From: Cellulomonas persica
Lineage (GTDB): Bacteria > Actinomycetota > Actinomycetes > Actinomycetales > Cellulomonadaceae
Assembly (NCBI RefSeq): GCF_007989825.1
Contig: NZ_BJUA01000008.1
Span: 62,001-126,000 of the forward strand
Length of the DNA: 64,000 bases
Reading direction: 5' to 3'
Shown: positions 50,092-58,654 of the stretch, one piece after another
Layout: the number at the start of each line of letters is the position of its first letter
Position numbering within the stretch: position 1 is the first letter of the stretch
Translations under genes and position numbers: made by a program
Notes under the pieces: generated by a model
The model's input: the letters and a program-made list of their open reading frames with translations, nothing else
What the model was told of the DNA's origin: nothing
Databases searched by the model: none

Positions 50092-51363
50092 GTGTCCTAC
50101 GGACGACCGGTCCGACGAGCGGGAGCGGGGCTGCTGGCAGCACTCGCCCTCGTGCTCGGGTCCTTGACGGTGGCGGCGGCGCCGACGAGCGCCGCCACGA
50201 CGAGCGGGTGCGGCACCACGCCGAACCTCTCCACGGGTGAGCACACCATCCAGAGCGGCGGCCAGAACCGCACGTTCCGGCTCGACGTGCCGGCCGGCTA
50301 CGACCGCAACAAGCCGTACCGGCTCGTGGTCGGCATCCACTGGTGGTACGGCAAGTCGAGCGACGTGGTCAACGAGAACTACTACGGCCTGAAGCCGCTC
50401 TCGAACAACACGACGATCTTCGTGGCGCCGCAGGGCATCGACGACGCCTGGCCCAACACCAACGGTCGGGACCTGGCGTTCATCGACGCCATCCTGCAGC
50501 GCGTCGAGTCGACCCTGTGCGTCGACACCACGCAGCGGTTCGCACTCGGCTTCAGCTACGGCGGTGGCATGAGCAACGCGATCGCGTGCGCGCGGGCCAA
50601 CGTGTTCCGAGCCGTGGCCATCCTCAACGGCGCGCAGCTGTCCGGCTGCGACGGCGGCACGCAGCCCATCGCGTTCCTCGGCTCGCACGGCGTGAGCGAC
50701 GACGTGCTCAACATCTCGATGGGTCGCCAGCTGCGCGACCGTGCACTGCGGAACAACGGCTGCACCGCGCAGAACGCGCCCGAACCCGCACCCGGCAGCG
50801 GCACGCACACGCGGACGGCCTACCAGTGCCGCGACGGCTACCCGGTCGAGTGGTTCGCGTTCGACGGCGGGCACGCGTGGGCCGCGCGGGACCGCGGGCA
50901 GGGCCAGTCGTGGGTCCCGGGTGAGGTGTGGCGGTTCTTCACGTCGCTGACGTCGACGACCCAGACGCCGACCCCGACCCCGACGCCGACCCCGACGCCG
51001 ACCCCGACGCCGACCCCGACCTCGACGCCGACCCCGACGCCCACGTCCGGGCCGACGACGCCGCCGACCGGCGGGTGCGTGGCCGCGTACCGCACGGTCA
51101 ACTCGTGGCCGGGCGGCTACCAGGGGGAGATCAGCGTGACCGCCGGTTCGGCCGGGGTCAGGGGCTGGACGCTCACCTGGGACCTCGCGGGCGGGCAGGG
51201 CATCTCGCAGCTGTGGGGCGGCGACCTGAGCGTGAGCGGGTCGCGCGCGACCGCCACGAACGCGTCCTGGAACGGTGCGCTCGCGCCGTCGGGCTCCACG
51301 ACGGTCGGTTTCATCGGCACGGGTTCCCCGAGCACGCCGGCAGTGGCGTGCGCGGGCAGGTGA
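50092..51363 (+). CDS. Secreted CE1-like esterase with PT linker and CBM2
   Basis: This 423-residue protein has a signal peptide (RRAGAGLLAALALVLGSLTVAAAPTSA), an alpha/beta-hydrolase esterase domain (about 35-285), a TPTPTP linker (about 290-322) and a C-terminal CBM2 (about 327-423, Cys328 and Cys420, with W/N residues in VNSWPGGYQGE and NASWNG). Nucleophile Ser155 is in GFSYGGG, catalytic His261 in GGHAW. It resembles feruloyl/acetyl-xylan esterases and PHB-depolymerase-like enzymes that free side groups from plant cell walls; CBM2 would hold it to cellulose or xylan. Start GTG at 50092 follows AAGGAG. Two operator-like dyads precede it. Confidence 0.9.
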   Translation: MSYGRPVRRAGAGLLAALALVLGSLTVAAAPTSAATTSGCGTTPNLSTGEHTIQSGGQNRTFRLDVPAGYDRNKPYRLVVGIHWWYGKSSDVVNENYYGLKPLSNNTTIFVAPQGIDDAWPNTNGRDLAFIDAILQRVESTLCVDTTQRFALGFSYGGGMSNAIACARANVFRAVAILNGAQLSGCDGGTQPIAFLGSHGVSDDVLNISMGRQLRDRALRNNGCTAQNAPEPAPGSGTHTRTAYQCRDGYPVEWFAFDGGHAWAARDRGQGQSWVPGEVWRFFTSLTSTTQTPTPTPTPTPTPTPTPTPTSTPTPTPTSGPTTPPTGGCVAAYRTVNSWPGGYQGEISVTAGSAGVRGWTLTWDLAGGQGISQLWGGDLSVSGSRATATNASWNGALAPSGSTTVGFIGTGSPSTPAVACAGR

Positions 51364-51459
51364 CCGGCACAGGCTGACGCCGGCACCCGCACGGGACGCC
51401 GTCCGCGTCCGGGTCGGCGCGGGCGGCGACCCGCGGCGCGGACGGCGGCTCGTCAGCAC

Positions 51460-51504
51460 GCGGCGGCAGCAGGGCCCCTTCCCGCCGGGCCCTGCTGCCG
51501 CCGC
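51460..51504. terminator. Bidirectional terminator between esterase and exonuclease
   Basis: An 18-bp perfect stem (left arm 51460-51477, right arm 51487-51504, arms GCGGCGGCAGCAGGGCCC and its complement) with a 9-base loop. It serves convergent genes ending at 51363 and 51512. Confidence 0.92.
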
Positions 51505-51511
51505 GCGCGTG

Positions 51512-52342
51512 TCAGGGCGTGGTGAGCACGGGCGCCGAGCCGGGCAGCGCCATGAGGGCGTCGAGCACGGACTGCGCCGCCTCGGCGGCCTTGCGGGCGT
51601 GGTAGGCAGCGCGCCAGGCCGCGACGGCGACGGCCTGCCGGTCGTGCAGCTCCTGCGGTCCGGCGGCGGCCAGCGCGGGCGACGCGGAGATGACGCGCTC
51701 GAGGACGTCGAGGGTCGCGAGCGCGTCGGCGTCGGCGGTGTGCAGCAGTCCGGTGACCACGTCGTGGTGCTCGCACAGGTCGACGAGCCGGCGCCCGCCC
51801 TCGCGCGTCGGGTCGGCCATGCGGTCGAGGACCATCGGGTCGAGCACCGGGCGCACCGCGCCACCGAGCCGCTGCGCGAGCGGGGCCCGTCCGTGGCGCT
51901 CGAGCTCGGCATCGAGCACCGCGAGGTCGAAGTCGGCGTTGTAGGCCACGAGCGCGCTGCCGCCCAGCAGCGCCGCCGCGATCTCGTCGGCGATCTCGTC
52001 GAGCGCCGGGCCCGGCTCGGCGCCGTGCGCCCGCACGTGCTCGGTCGTCAGCCCGTGGATCGCGCCCGCGGCCGCGGGGATCTCGATGCCCGGGTCGATC
52101 AGCCACGTGCGCACGTGGCTCCCGGTGGCGTCGCGTCGGACGAGGGCCGCGCTGACGACCCGGTCCCGGCGGACGTCGACGCCCGTCGTCTCCGTGTCGA
52201 AGCCGAGCAGGGGGACCTTGGCCCAGCTCGCCGCGTCCCACCGAGTTGCGTCCCGCCGCGCTGCGTCCCGCATTGCTGCGTCCCGCGTCGCTGCGTCCGT
52301 CGTCGTGTCCCGCGTCGCCGTGTCCCGACTCGTGCCGTTCAT
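51512..52342 (-). CDS. DnaQ-like 3'-5' exonuclease
   Basis: This 276-residue protein has a DEDDh exonuclease domain (about 43-215): motif I LLGFDTETTG, motif II SALVAYNADFDLAVLDAEL, motif III LLHTADADALATLDVLE. It resembles the epsilon subunit of DNA polymerase III but is a stand-alone nuclease. The first 35 residues are a low-complexity Arg/Asp/Ala/Thr stretch made of imperfect (T/M/R)RDAA repeats coded by 15-bp tandem units (about 52243-52333). Start ATG at 52342. The C-terminal region (ALMALPGSAP) is helical and unconserved. Confidence 0.88.
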   Translation of the reverse strand: MNGTSRDTATRDTTTDAATRDAAMRDAARRDATRWDAASWAKVPLLGFDTETTGVDVRRDRVVSAALVRRDATGSHVRTWLIDPGIEIPAAAGAIHGLTTEHVRAHGAEPGPALDEIADEIAAALLGGSALVAYNADFDLAVLDAELERHGRAPLAQRLGGAVRPVLDPMVLDRMADPTREGGRRLVDLCEHHDVVTGLLHTADADALATLDVLERVISASPALAAAGPQELHDRQAVAVAAWRAAYHARKAAEAAQSVLDALMALPGSAPVLTTP

Positions 52343-52459
52343 CGGCGCAGCATCCCACCGCGCGCCCACACCCGCGGCGCATCCGCACCGCGGTGCCCGG
52401 AACGTGTCGACCTGCGCCACGTGCCCGGCTCGCGCATCCGGTCCCGTCCGTCGCGCCGG

Positions 52460-52465
52460 TAGGCT
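52460..52465 (+). promoter_or_regulatory. -10 element of leaderless guaB3 promoter
   Basis: TAGGCT lies 5 bases before the GTG at 52471. Confidence 0.45.
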
Positions 52466-52470
52466 CGGGG

Positions 52471-53595
52471 GTGAGCAACGAGATCGAGATCGGCCGTGGC
52501 AAGCGCGGACGGCGTGCCTACTCCTTCGACGACATCGCGGTGGTGCCCTCGCGGCGCACGCGTGACCCGCAGGACGTCTCCGTCGGCTGGCAGATCGACG
52601 CCTACCACTTCGACCTCCCGGTCGTGGCCGCGCCCATGGACTCCGTGATGAGCCCCGCCACGGCGGTCGCACTCGGGAACCTGGGCGGCCTCGGCGTCCT
52701 CGATCTCGAGGGCCTGTGGACCCGGTACGAGGACCCGACCCCGTTCCTCACGGAGATCGCGGCGCTCGACCCGGCCCGCGCGACGGCGCGCATGCAGGAG
52801 ATCTACGCCGCACCGATCCAGCCGGAGCTCATCACCGCGCGGCTCAAGGAGATCCGGGCCGCGGGCGTGACGGTCGCCGGCGCGCTGTCGCCGCAGCGCA
52901 CGCAGGAGCACTGGCGCACGGTCGTCGACGCGGGCGTCGACCTGTTCGTCATCCGCGGCACCACGGTCTCCGCCGAGCACGTCTCGGGCAACGCGGAGCC
53001 GCTCAACCTCAAGCGCTTCATCTACGAGCTCGACGTGCCCGTGATCGTCGGCGGCGCGTCCACGTACACCGCGGCGCTGCACCTCATGCGCACGGGTGCG
53101 GCGGGCGTGCTCGTCGGGTTCGGCGGCGGCGCGGCGCACACGACGCGCGTCTCGCTGGGCATCCACGCGCCCATGGCGACGGCCGTCGCGGACGTCGCGG
53201 CCGCGCGTCGCGACTACCTCGACGAGTCGGGTGGCCGCTACGTGCACGTCATCGCCGACGGGGGCGTCGGGCGCTCGGGCGACCTGGTCAAGGCGATCGC
53301 GTGCGGTGCGGACGCCGTGATGCTCGGTGCCGCGCTCGCGCGCGCCGACGAGGCGCCGGGCCGCGGCTTCCACTGGGGCCCCGAGGCGCACCACTCGCAC
53401 CTGCCGCGCGGGGAGCGTGTCGAGGTCGGCACGTCCGGGACGCTCGAGCAGATCCTGTTCGGCCCGGGCCGCACCGCCGACGGCACGCTCAACCTCATCG
53501 GTGCGCTGCGTCGCGCCATGGCGACGACCGGCTACTCCGACCTCAAGGAGTTCCAGCGCGTCGAGGTCGTGCTCTCGCCGTACCAGCCGCGCTGA
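52471..53595 (+). CDS. guaB3: GuaB3-family IMP-dehydrogenase-related protein
   Basis: This 374-residue TIM-barrel protein is IMPDH-like (AYSFDDIAVVPSRRTRDPQDVSVGWQI, LPVVAAPMDSVMSPATAVALG, and VIADGGVGRSGDLVKAIACGADAVMLG) but has no CBS domains. Where IMPDH has the catalytic loop GPGSICTTR this protein reads FGGGAAHTTR, with His223 in place of the catalytic Cys. This is the actinobacterial GuaB3 group (Rv3410c type). Its reaction in actinobacteria is not settled. It sits downstream of guaB as in other actinobacteria, here separated by the esterase and exonuclease. Confidence 0.9.
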   Translation: MSNEIEIGRGKRGRRAYSFDDIAVVPSRRTRDPQDVSVGWQIDAYHFDLPVVAAPMDSVMSPATAVALGNLGGLGVLDLEGLWTRYEDPTPFLTEIAALDPARATARMQEIYAAPIQPELITARLKEIRAAGVTVAGALSPQRTQEHWRTVVDAGVDLFVIRGTTVSAEHVSGNAEPLNLKRFIYELDVPVIVGGASTYTAALHLMRTGAAGVLVGFGGGAAHTTRVSLGIHAPMATAVADVAAARRDYLDESGGRYVHVIADGGVGRSGDLVKAIACGADAVMLGAALARADEAPGRGFHWGPEAHHSHLPRGERVEVGTSGTLEQILFGPGRTADGTLNLIGALRRAMATTGYSDLKEFQRVEVVLSPYQPR

Positions 53596-53607
53596 CCTGT
53601 GACGGAT

Positions 53608-53638
53608 CCGCCCCGCTGACCGACGGTCGGCGGGGCGG
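53608..53638 (+). terminator. guaB3 terminator
   Basis: CCGCCCCGCTGAC (53608-53620) pairs with GTCGGCGGGGCGG (53626-53638), one G:T pair in 13, followed by TT. Confidence 0.88.
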
Positions 53639-53640
53639 TT

Positions 53641-53685
53641 CTGCGTCTGGCGCGTCTGCGTCTGGCGGGTCTGCGTCGGGTGGAG
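53641..53685. repeat. Three 15-bp CTGCGTCTGGCG(C/G)GT repeats
   Basis: Units begin at 53641, 53656 and 53671 (the third is diverged). Short slippage array directly after the terminator and before the end of the PH-domain gene. Confidence 0.7.
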
Positions 53686-53702
53686 CGTGTGCGGGTGCCG
53701 GC

Positions 53703-54221
53703 TCAGCGCGGCGTGGGCTCGTCGTCGTCCAGGCGGTCGTCGAGGCGCGCGTAGAGCAGCGCATGCACCTTCTCGACGCGCGGGATGTCGTCGAACTCCA
53801 GCGGGTCGTCGGACGCCGACTCGACGATCAGCGTCCCGGTGCGCAGGATCCGGTCGACCAGGCCGTGCCGGAACTGCACGCTGTTGATGCGCAGCACGGG
53901 GATGTCGATGCCCGAGCGCGTGATGATGCCCTGGCGGAACATCACGCGACGGTCGGTGATGACGAAGTGCGTCGTGCGCCAGCTGACGAACCTCACCACG
54001 AACCAGACGAGGGCCGCGAGCCACACCACGCCGATCCCGATGCCCACGACGGTCGCCGTCGTGTCGCTCACGGAGTCGCCGGTCGACCACAGCAGCCCCC
54101 ACGCGCCGAGCGCGGTGGCGACGAGCAGGACGAGGCCCGGTCCGATGAGCGCCTTGATGTGCGGGTGCTTGTGCACCACGACCACCTCGTCGTCGGTCAG
54201 CACGTCCATCGGGTAAGCCAC
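53703..54221 (-). CDS. PH-domain (DUF304/YdbS-like) membrane protein
   Basis: This 172-residue protein starts with MAYPMDVLTDDEVVVVHKHPHIKALIGP, then two membrane helices (LVLLVATALGAWGLLW and VVGIGIGVVWLAALVWFVV) and a bacterial PH domain (RTTHFVITDRRVMFRQGIITRSGIDIPVLRINSVQFRHGLVDRILRTGTLIVESA). Such proteins are common and poorly understood; roles at the membrane or in cell-wall stress are proposed. An acidic tail (DDRLDDDEPTPR) follows. GAGGAGGA precedes the ATG. Confidence 0.9.
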   Translation of the reverse strand: MAYPMDVLTDDEVVVVHKHPHIKALIGPGLVLLVATALGAWGLLWSTGDSVSDTTATVVGIGIGVVWLAALVWFVVRFVSWRTTHFVITDRRVMFRQGIITRSGIDIPVLRINSVQFRHGLVDRILRTGTLIVESASDDPLEFDDIPRVEKVHALLYARLDDRLDDDEPTPR

Positions 54222-54308
54222 GGGTCCTCCTCGCGTCCGGTCACGCGCAGCATCCCACGTCGCGGGGCCGCGTAGGGCCGCTTGCCGCCGAACCGGTGAA
54301 CGAGCAGG

Positions 54309-55160
54309 TCAGACGACGATCTCGCGCAGGCGTCGGGTCGTGCCGTCGCTCGCGTGGTGCCGCCCGACGGGCACGACGAGCGGCGTCCCGGAGACGGGAT
54401 CGTCGATCACCTGCGCGGTCATGCCGAACACCTCGGCGACGAGCTCGGGGGTCACGACGTCCGCAGGAGCGCCCTGCGCGACGAGGCGTCCCTCGCGCAG
54501 GGCGACGAGGTGGTCGGTGTAGCGCGCGGCGAGGTTGAGGTCGTGCAGGACCATGACGATCGTCGTGCCGCGCGACCGGTTGAGGTCGGTGAGCAGGTCG
54601 AGCACGTCGACCTGGTGCGCGACGTCGAGGAACGTCGTGGGCTCGTCGAGCAGGAGCACGTCGGTCTCCTGCGCGAGCGCCATCGCGATCCACACCCGCT
54701 GGCGCTGGCCGCCGGAGAGCTCGTCGACGGGCCGGTCGGCCAGGTCGAGGATGTCCGTGGCGACGAGCGCGGTCTGCACCGCGGCCTCGTCCTGGGCGGT
54801 CCAGCGGCGGAACCAGCCCTGGTGCGGGTAGCGGCCCCGCCCGACGAGGTCCGCGACCGCGATGCCCTCGGGGCTCACGGGCGTCTGGGGGAGCAGGCCG
54901 AGCACGGTCGCGACCTCGCGCGAGCCGATCGCGTCGATCGGGGTGCCGTCGAGCAGCACGCGACCGGCCTTGACGCGCAGGAGACGCGCCATGGCGCGCA
55001 GCAGGGTCGACTTGCCGCACGCGTTCGCGCCGACGATCGTCGTGATCCGGCCGGCCGGGATCTCGAGCGTCATGTCGTGCACGACGACGCGGTCGTCGTA
55101 GCCGATCGTGGCGGCCTCGACCGCGAGCGTGTGCACCGCGCTGCGCGACGTGTCGTTCAC
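54309..55160 (-). CDS. Iron-siderophore ABC importer ATPase (FecE/FepC type)
   Basis: This 283-residue ATPase has Walker A GANACGKSTLLRAM, Q-loop LLPQTPVSPEGI, signature LSGGQRQRVWIAMALAQETDVLLLDEPTTFLD and switch His in VMVLHDLNLAARYTDH, a typical FepC/FhuC pattern. Walker A reads GANACGKST, usual for this group. It is the last gene of a four-gene operon and overlaps the preceding permease (GTGA). The C-terminal 40 residues match siderophore-type ATPases. Confidence 0.93.
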   Translation of the reverse strand: MNDTSRSAVHTLAVEAATIGYDDRVVVHDMTLEIPAGRITTIVGANACGKSTLLRAMARLLRVKAGRVLLDGTPIDAIGSREVATVLGLLPQTPVSPEGIAVADLVGRGRYPHQGWFRRWTAQDEAAVQTALVATDILDLADRPVDELSGGQRQRVWIAMALAQETDVLLLDEPTTFLDVAHQVDVLDLLTDLNRSRGTTIVMVLHDLNLAARYTDHLVALREGRLVAQGAPADVVTPELVAEVFGMTAQVIDDPVSGTPLVVPVGRHHASDGTTRRLREIVV

Positions 55161-56233
55161 AGGCTTCCTCCCGAACGGTTGGTCCTGGCCAGGAGCCAGA
55201 GCAGGTAGGGCGCACCGAGGACGCCGGTCACGACGCCGACCGGGAAGCGCGACCCGAGCAGGTGCTGACCGGCGAAGTCGCCGACGAGGACGAGCAGCGC
55301 GCCCACGAGCGCGGCGGGGACCAGCAGCGACCCCGTGCCGCGGATCAGCCGGTGGGCGATCGGCCCGGACAGGAACGCGACGAACGCGATGGGCCCGGCC
55401 GCTGCCGTCGCCACGGCGACGAGCGCGACCGCGACCAGGAGCAGCGACAGGCGCGCGCGGTCGGGTCGCACGCCGAGCGCGGCCGCGGTGTCGTCGCCGA
55501 GCTGCAGCGCGGCGAGGTGGCGTGAGAGCACGAGCAACGCGGGGACGAGCACGGCCGTCGCGAGCGCGAGCGGCCCGACCACGGGCCAGAACGCCGAGTT
55601 GAGGCTGCCGGTGAGCCAGCGCAGCGCCTCGTTCGCGTCGTACACGCCCGCGCGTGTCATGGCGTAGCTGATGACGGAGTCCAGCATCGCGCCCACGGCG
55701 ATCCCGACGAGGATCAGACGAGCGCCCTGCACGCCGCGACGCCAGGACAGCGCGTAGATCGCGCCCGCCACCGCGACGCCCGCGACCACCGCGACGCCCG
55801 AGAGCGCAGCGCCGCTGAGCCCGAACGTCGTGATGGCGACCACGGCGGCGGCGCTCGAGCCCGCGCTGATCCCGATGATGTCGGGACTCGCGAGCGGGTT
55901 GCGCAGCATGGTCTGGAAGACGACGCCGCCCATGCCGAAGCCGATCCCGACGAGCAGACCGGTCAGCATCCGCGGCGTGCGCAGCGTGCCGATCGTGAAG
56001 CTCGCGCCGGGGACCTGCTCGCCGAGCAGCACCCGCAGCACGACGAGCGGGCTGTACGTGCGCTCGCCGACGCACAGGGTCACGACGACGACCGCGAGCA
56101 GCAGCACCGCGAGCGCAGTCAGCACGGCGCGCCGGCGGCGGGTGCGCGTGCGACGACCCGCGGCGACGAGCGCCCCGGGCGCCTCCTCGGGTGCCCCGCC
56201 CGGCGACGACGGCCGGTCCAGCACGGTGGTCAC
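55157..56233 (-). CDS. Iron-siderophore ABC importer permease 2 (FecCD family)
   Basis: This 358-residue FecCD permease has about ten membrane helices after a basic N-terminal region. It carries LRTPRMLTGLLVGIGFGMGGVVFQTMLRNPLASPDIIGISAGSSAAAVVAI, the family signature, and AAGPIAFVAFLSGPIAHRLI, the ATPase-docking region. It overlaps both neighbours by four bases. Confidence 0.93.
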   Translation of the reverse strand: MTTVLDRPSSPGGAPEEAPGALVAAGRRTRTRRRRAVLTALAVLLLAVVVVTLCVGERTYSPLVVLRVLLGEQVPGASFTIGTLRTPRMLTGLLVGIGFGMGGVVFQTMLRNPLASPDIIGISAGSSAAAVVAITTFGLSGAALSGVAVVAGVAVAGAIYALSWRRGVQGARLILVGIAVGAMLDSVISYAMTRAGVYDANEALRWLTGSLNSAFWPVVGPLALATAVLVPALLVLSRHLAALQLGDDTAAALGVRPDRARLSLLLVAVALVAVATAAAGPIAFVAFLSGPIAHRLIRGTGSLLVPAALVGALLVLVGDFAGQHLLGSRFPVGVVTGVLGAPYLLWLLARTNRSGGSL

Positions 56234-57285
56234 AGGTCACGCACCTTCTGCCGGCGGATGATCGCGATGAACACCGGTGCACCGAGCAGCGCGGTGACGA
56301 TCCCGACCTCGATCTCCTGCGGCCGGGCGACGACGCGCCCGACGACGTCGGCGACCAGCAGCAGCGCGGCGCCCAGCGCGGCGGAGTAGGGAAGCAGCCA
56401 GCGGTGGCTCGGGCCGGTGTACCGGCGCGCGAGGTGCGGCATGACGAGCCCGACGAAGCCGATCGGCCCGGCGATCGCGACGGCTGCGCCGCACAGCAGG
56501 ACCGTCGAGGTCGCGCCCACCGCGCGCACGAGCCCGAGCCGCTGCCCGAGCCCGGTGGCCACCTCGTCGCCCAGCGCGATCGCGTCCATGCCGCGTGCGC
56601 AGCCGACCGCGAGCACCGCCCCGACGACGAGGAACGGCACGACCTGGCCGATCTCGGCGAACGACGCGCGGCCGAGCGAGCCGACCTGCCAGAACCGGAA
56701 CGTGTCGAGCACGTCGGTGCGCGTGAGCAGCACCATCGAGACCATCGAGACCAGCGCGGCGCTGGTCGCCGCGCCGGCGAGCGCGAGCTTGAGCGGCGTC
56801 GCCCCCTCGCGGCCCATCGAGCCGATCGCGTACACGAGCAGCGAGGCGAGCGCGGCGCCCAGGAACGCGACCCAGATGTACTGCGTGAGCTGCGACATCC
56901 CGAACCACGCGATGCCCAGCACGACGAACAGCGAGGCGCCCGAGCTCACCCCCAGCAGACCGGGGTCGGCGAGCGGGTTGCGGGTGAGGCCCTGCATCAC
57001 CGCGCCGGCGAGCCCGAGCGCCGCGCCGACGAGCAGGCCGAGCACCGTGCGCGGGACGCGCGACTGCACGGCCGCCTGCGCGATGTCGTCGGTGTCGGGG
57101 TGCAGCACGCCCGCGACCACGTCGGACCAGCCGACGACGCGCGAGCCGAACGCGAGCGAGCACACGACCGCGACGGCGACCGCGAGCACGCACAGGACGA
57201 GACCCGTGACGCGCCGACGGTGCAGCGACCCGACCCGCCCCGGTGCGGGGCGGGTCGGGGTCGCTGCGGACGGCGCGAGGGTCAT
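56230..57285 (-). CDS. Iron-siderophore ABC importer permease 1 (FecCD family)
   Basis: This 351-residue FecCD permease has RVPRTVLGLLVGAALGLAGAVMQGLTRNPLADPGLLGVSSGASLFVVLGI and, near the end, AGPIGFVGLVMPHLARRYTGPSHRWLLPYSA. It pairs with the downstream permease as a heterodimer. The ATG at 57285 overlaps the stop of the binding-protein gene (ATGA); a much longer open frame upstream is not used because that region is the binding protein. Confidence 0.93.
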   Translation of the reverse strand: MTLAPSAATPTRPAPGRVGSLHRRRVTGLVLCVLAVAVAVVCSLAFGSRVVGWSDVVAGVLHPDTDDIAQAAVQSRVPRTVLGLLVGAALGLAGAVMQGLTRNPLADPGLLGVSSGASLFVVLGIAWFGMSQLTQYIWVAFLGAALASLLVYAIGSMGREGATPLKLALAGAATSAALVSMVSMVLLTRTDVLDTFRFWQVGSLGRASFAEIGQVVPFLVVGAVLAVGCARGMDAIALGDEVATGLGQRLGLVRAVGATSTVLLCGAAVAIAGPIGFVGLVMPHLARRYTGPSHRWLLPYSAALGAALLLVADVVGRVVARPQEIEVGIVTALLGAPVFIAIIRRQKVRDL

Positions 57286-58376
57286 CCGACCTTCTCGGCC
57301 GCCGCCTGGAACAGGTCGAGGTAGTCGTCCAGCGCCCACGGGACGGACAGGATCGTCGGGCCGGACGTGGCCGCGGCGAGCGGCGTGGCGTCCGGGACCA
57401 CCGCGACCGAGCCGCGCGCGACGGCCGGGATCTTGCTCAGCAGCGGGTCGGCCTGCAGCGCCGCGAGCGTGCTGTCGTCGCCGTAGGCGACCAGGACGTC
57501 GACGTCGGACAGCACGTCGGCCTGCTCGGCAGACAGCTCCACGTAGAACGCGTCCGTGTCGCTCGCGAGGTCGACGACCGACGGGGCGTCCGTCATGCCG
57601 AGGTCGTTGACGAGCTGCACGCGCGAGTCCAGCGGGGTGTACAGCGAGATCTTGCTGGCGTTCGCCTGGTCGATCCAGACGTATGCGAACGTCTTGCCCT
57701 CGATGTCGGGGCGCGCCGCGAGGCCCTCGGCGATCGTCGCCTCGACGTCGTCGATCAGCGCCTGCGCCTCGTCGGCGAGGCCGAGCGCCTGGCCGTCGAT
57801 CAGCGCCATGTCCCGCCAGTTCGTGCCCCAGGCCGCGTTCGGGTACGAGACGGTCGGCGCGATGCCCTGCAGCGTCGTCCAGTCCTCCTTGGACAGGCCC
57901 GAGTAGGCCGCGAGGATCACGTCGGGCTCGGTGTTGGCGACCGACTCGAACGGGATGCCGGCGGTCTCGTCGAACAGCGTGGGCAGGTTCTCGTCCGTGC
58001 CGCCGATGGCCTCGAGCGCCTCGAACGTCCACGGCAGGACGCCGTCGGTGTCGTCGTCGCCGTACGTCGACTTCTGGATGCCGACGGGCACGATGCCGAG
58101 CGCGATCGGCACGTCGTGGTTGCCCCAGTTGACCGTCGCGACCCGCTCGGGCTTGGACTCGACCGTCGTCGCGCCGAACGTGTTCGGGATCGTGACGGGG
58201 AACAGGTCCGCGGCCGGCGCGTCCGCGGTGGGGGTGGACCCGCCGGCGGTGGCGTCGCCACCGGTGGGGCCGTCGGACCCGCACGCGGTCAGGGCGAGCG
58301 CCGTGGCGGCCACGACGGCGGCGTACTGCAGGGGACGCAGGGCGCGCCGACGGGCGCGCGGGAGAGCGGAGCTCAT
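57282..58376 (-). CDS. Iron-siderophore-binding lipoprotein (FecB/FepB type)
   Basis: This 364-residue protein has a lipoprotein signal (RRALRPLQYAAVVAATALALTACGSD, Cys about 32), a Gly/Thr-rich linker and a class III (helical-backbone) binding fold: VTIPNTFGATTVESKPERVATVNWGNHDVPIALGIVPVGI, then EPDVILAAYSG and SKISLYTPLDSRVQLVNDLGM. It captures ferric siderophores outside the cell; which siderophore is not shown and no synthesis genes are near. Start ATG at 58376 follows GTGAGGAT. It heads the importer operon, downstream of a DtxR box. Confidence 0.93.
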   Translation of the reverse strand: MSSALPRARRRALRPLQYAAVVAATALALTACGSDGPTGGDATAGGSTPTADAPAADLFPVTIPNTFGATTVESKPERVATVNWGNHDVPIALGIVPVGIQKSTYGDDDTDGVLPWTFEALEAIGGTDENLPTLFDETAGIPFESVANTEPDVILAAYSGLSKEDWTTLQGIAPTVSYPNAAWGTNWRDMALIDGQALGLADEAQALIDDVEATIAEGLAARPDIEGKTFAYVWIDQANASKISLYTPLDSRVQLVNDLGMTDAPSVVDLASDTDAFYVELSAEQADVLSDVDVLVAYGDDSTLAALQADPLLSKIPAVARGSVAVVPDATPLAAATSGPTILSVPWALDDYLDLFQAAAEKVG

Positions 58377-58458
58377 GAGGATCCTCACGGTGGGAAGCTG
58401 CTCGTGTCATCGGCCCGGCGGGGGCGGCCGGTCGGTCGTCGACCTCCGGCTCGTTCGC

Positions 58459-58477
58459 TTAGGCGAGCCTCACCTTA
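58459..58477. promoter_or_regulatory. DtxR/IdeR iron box TTAGGCGAGCCTCACCTTA
   Basis: On the minus strand TAAGGTGAGGCTCGCCTAA matches the DtxR/IdeR consensus TWAGGTWAGSCTWACCTWA at 16 of 19 positions. It lies 83 bases before the binding-protein start, so the importer is expected to be repressed by iron-loaded DtxR/IdeR. Confidence 0.88.
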
Positions 58478-58641
58478 GTCCTGCTCGTCGTGCACGCCAA
58501 CGTCGTCCGCGTCACACCGACGGCACCCGACGTCGCGGCTGCCGCCCTGGCGCGATGGCTTGCCCCGGGCGCCCGGCCGGGCCCGGCGGCGTCGCCCGAT
58601 CGGGCCGCGGGGCGCCGCCGGGCCCGGACAGATCCCGCGCG

Positions 58642-58647
58642 TACCCT
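58642..58647 (+). promoter_or_regulatory. -10 element of leaderless aldehyde dehydrogenase promoter
   Basis: TACCCT lies 7 bases before the ATG at 58655. Confidence 0.45.
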
Positions 58648-58654
58648 GGCGGGC

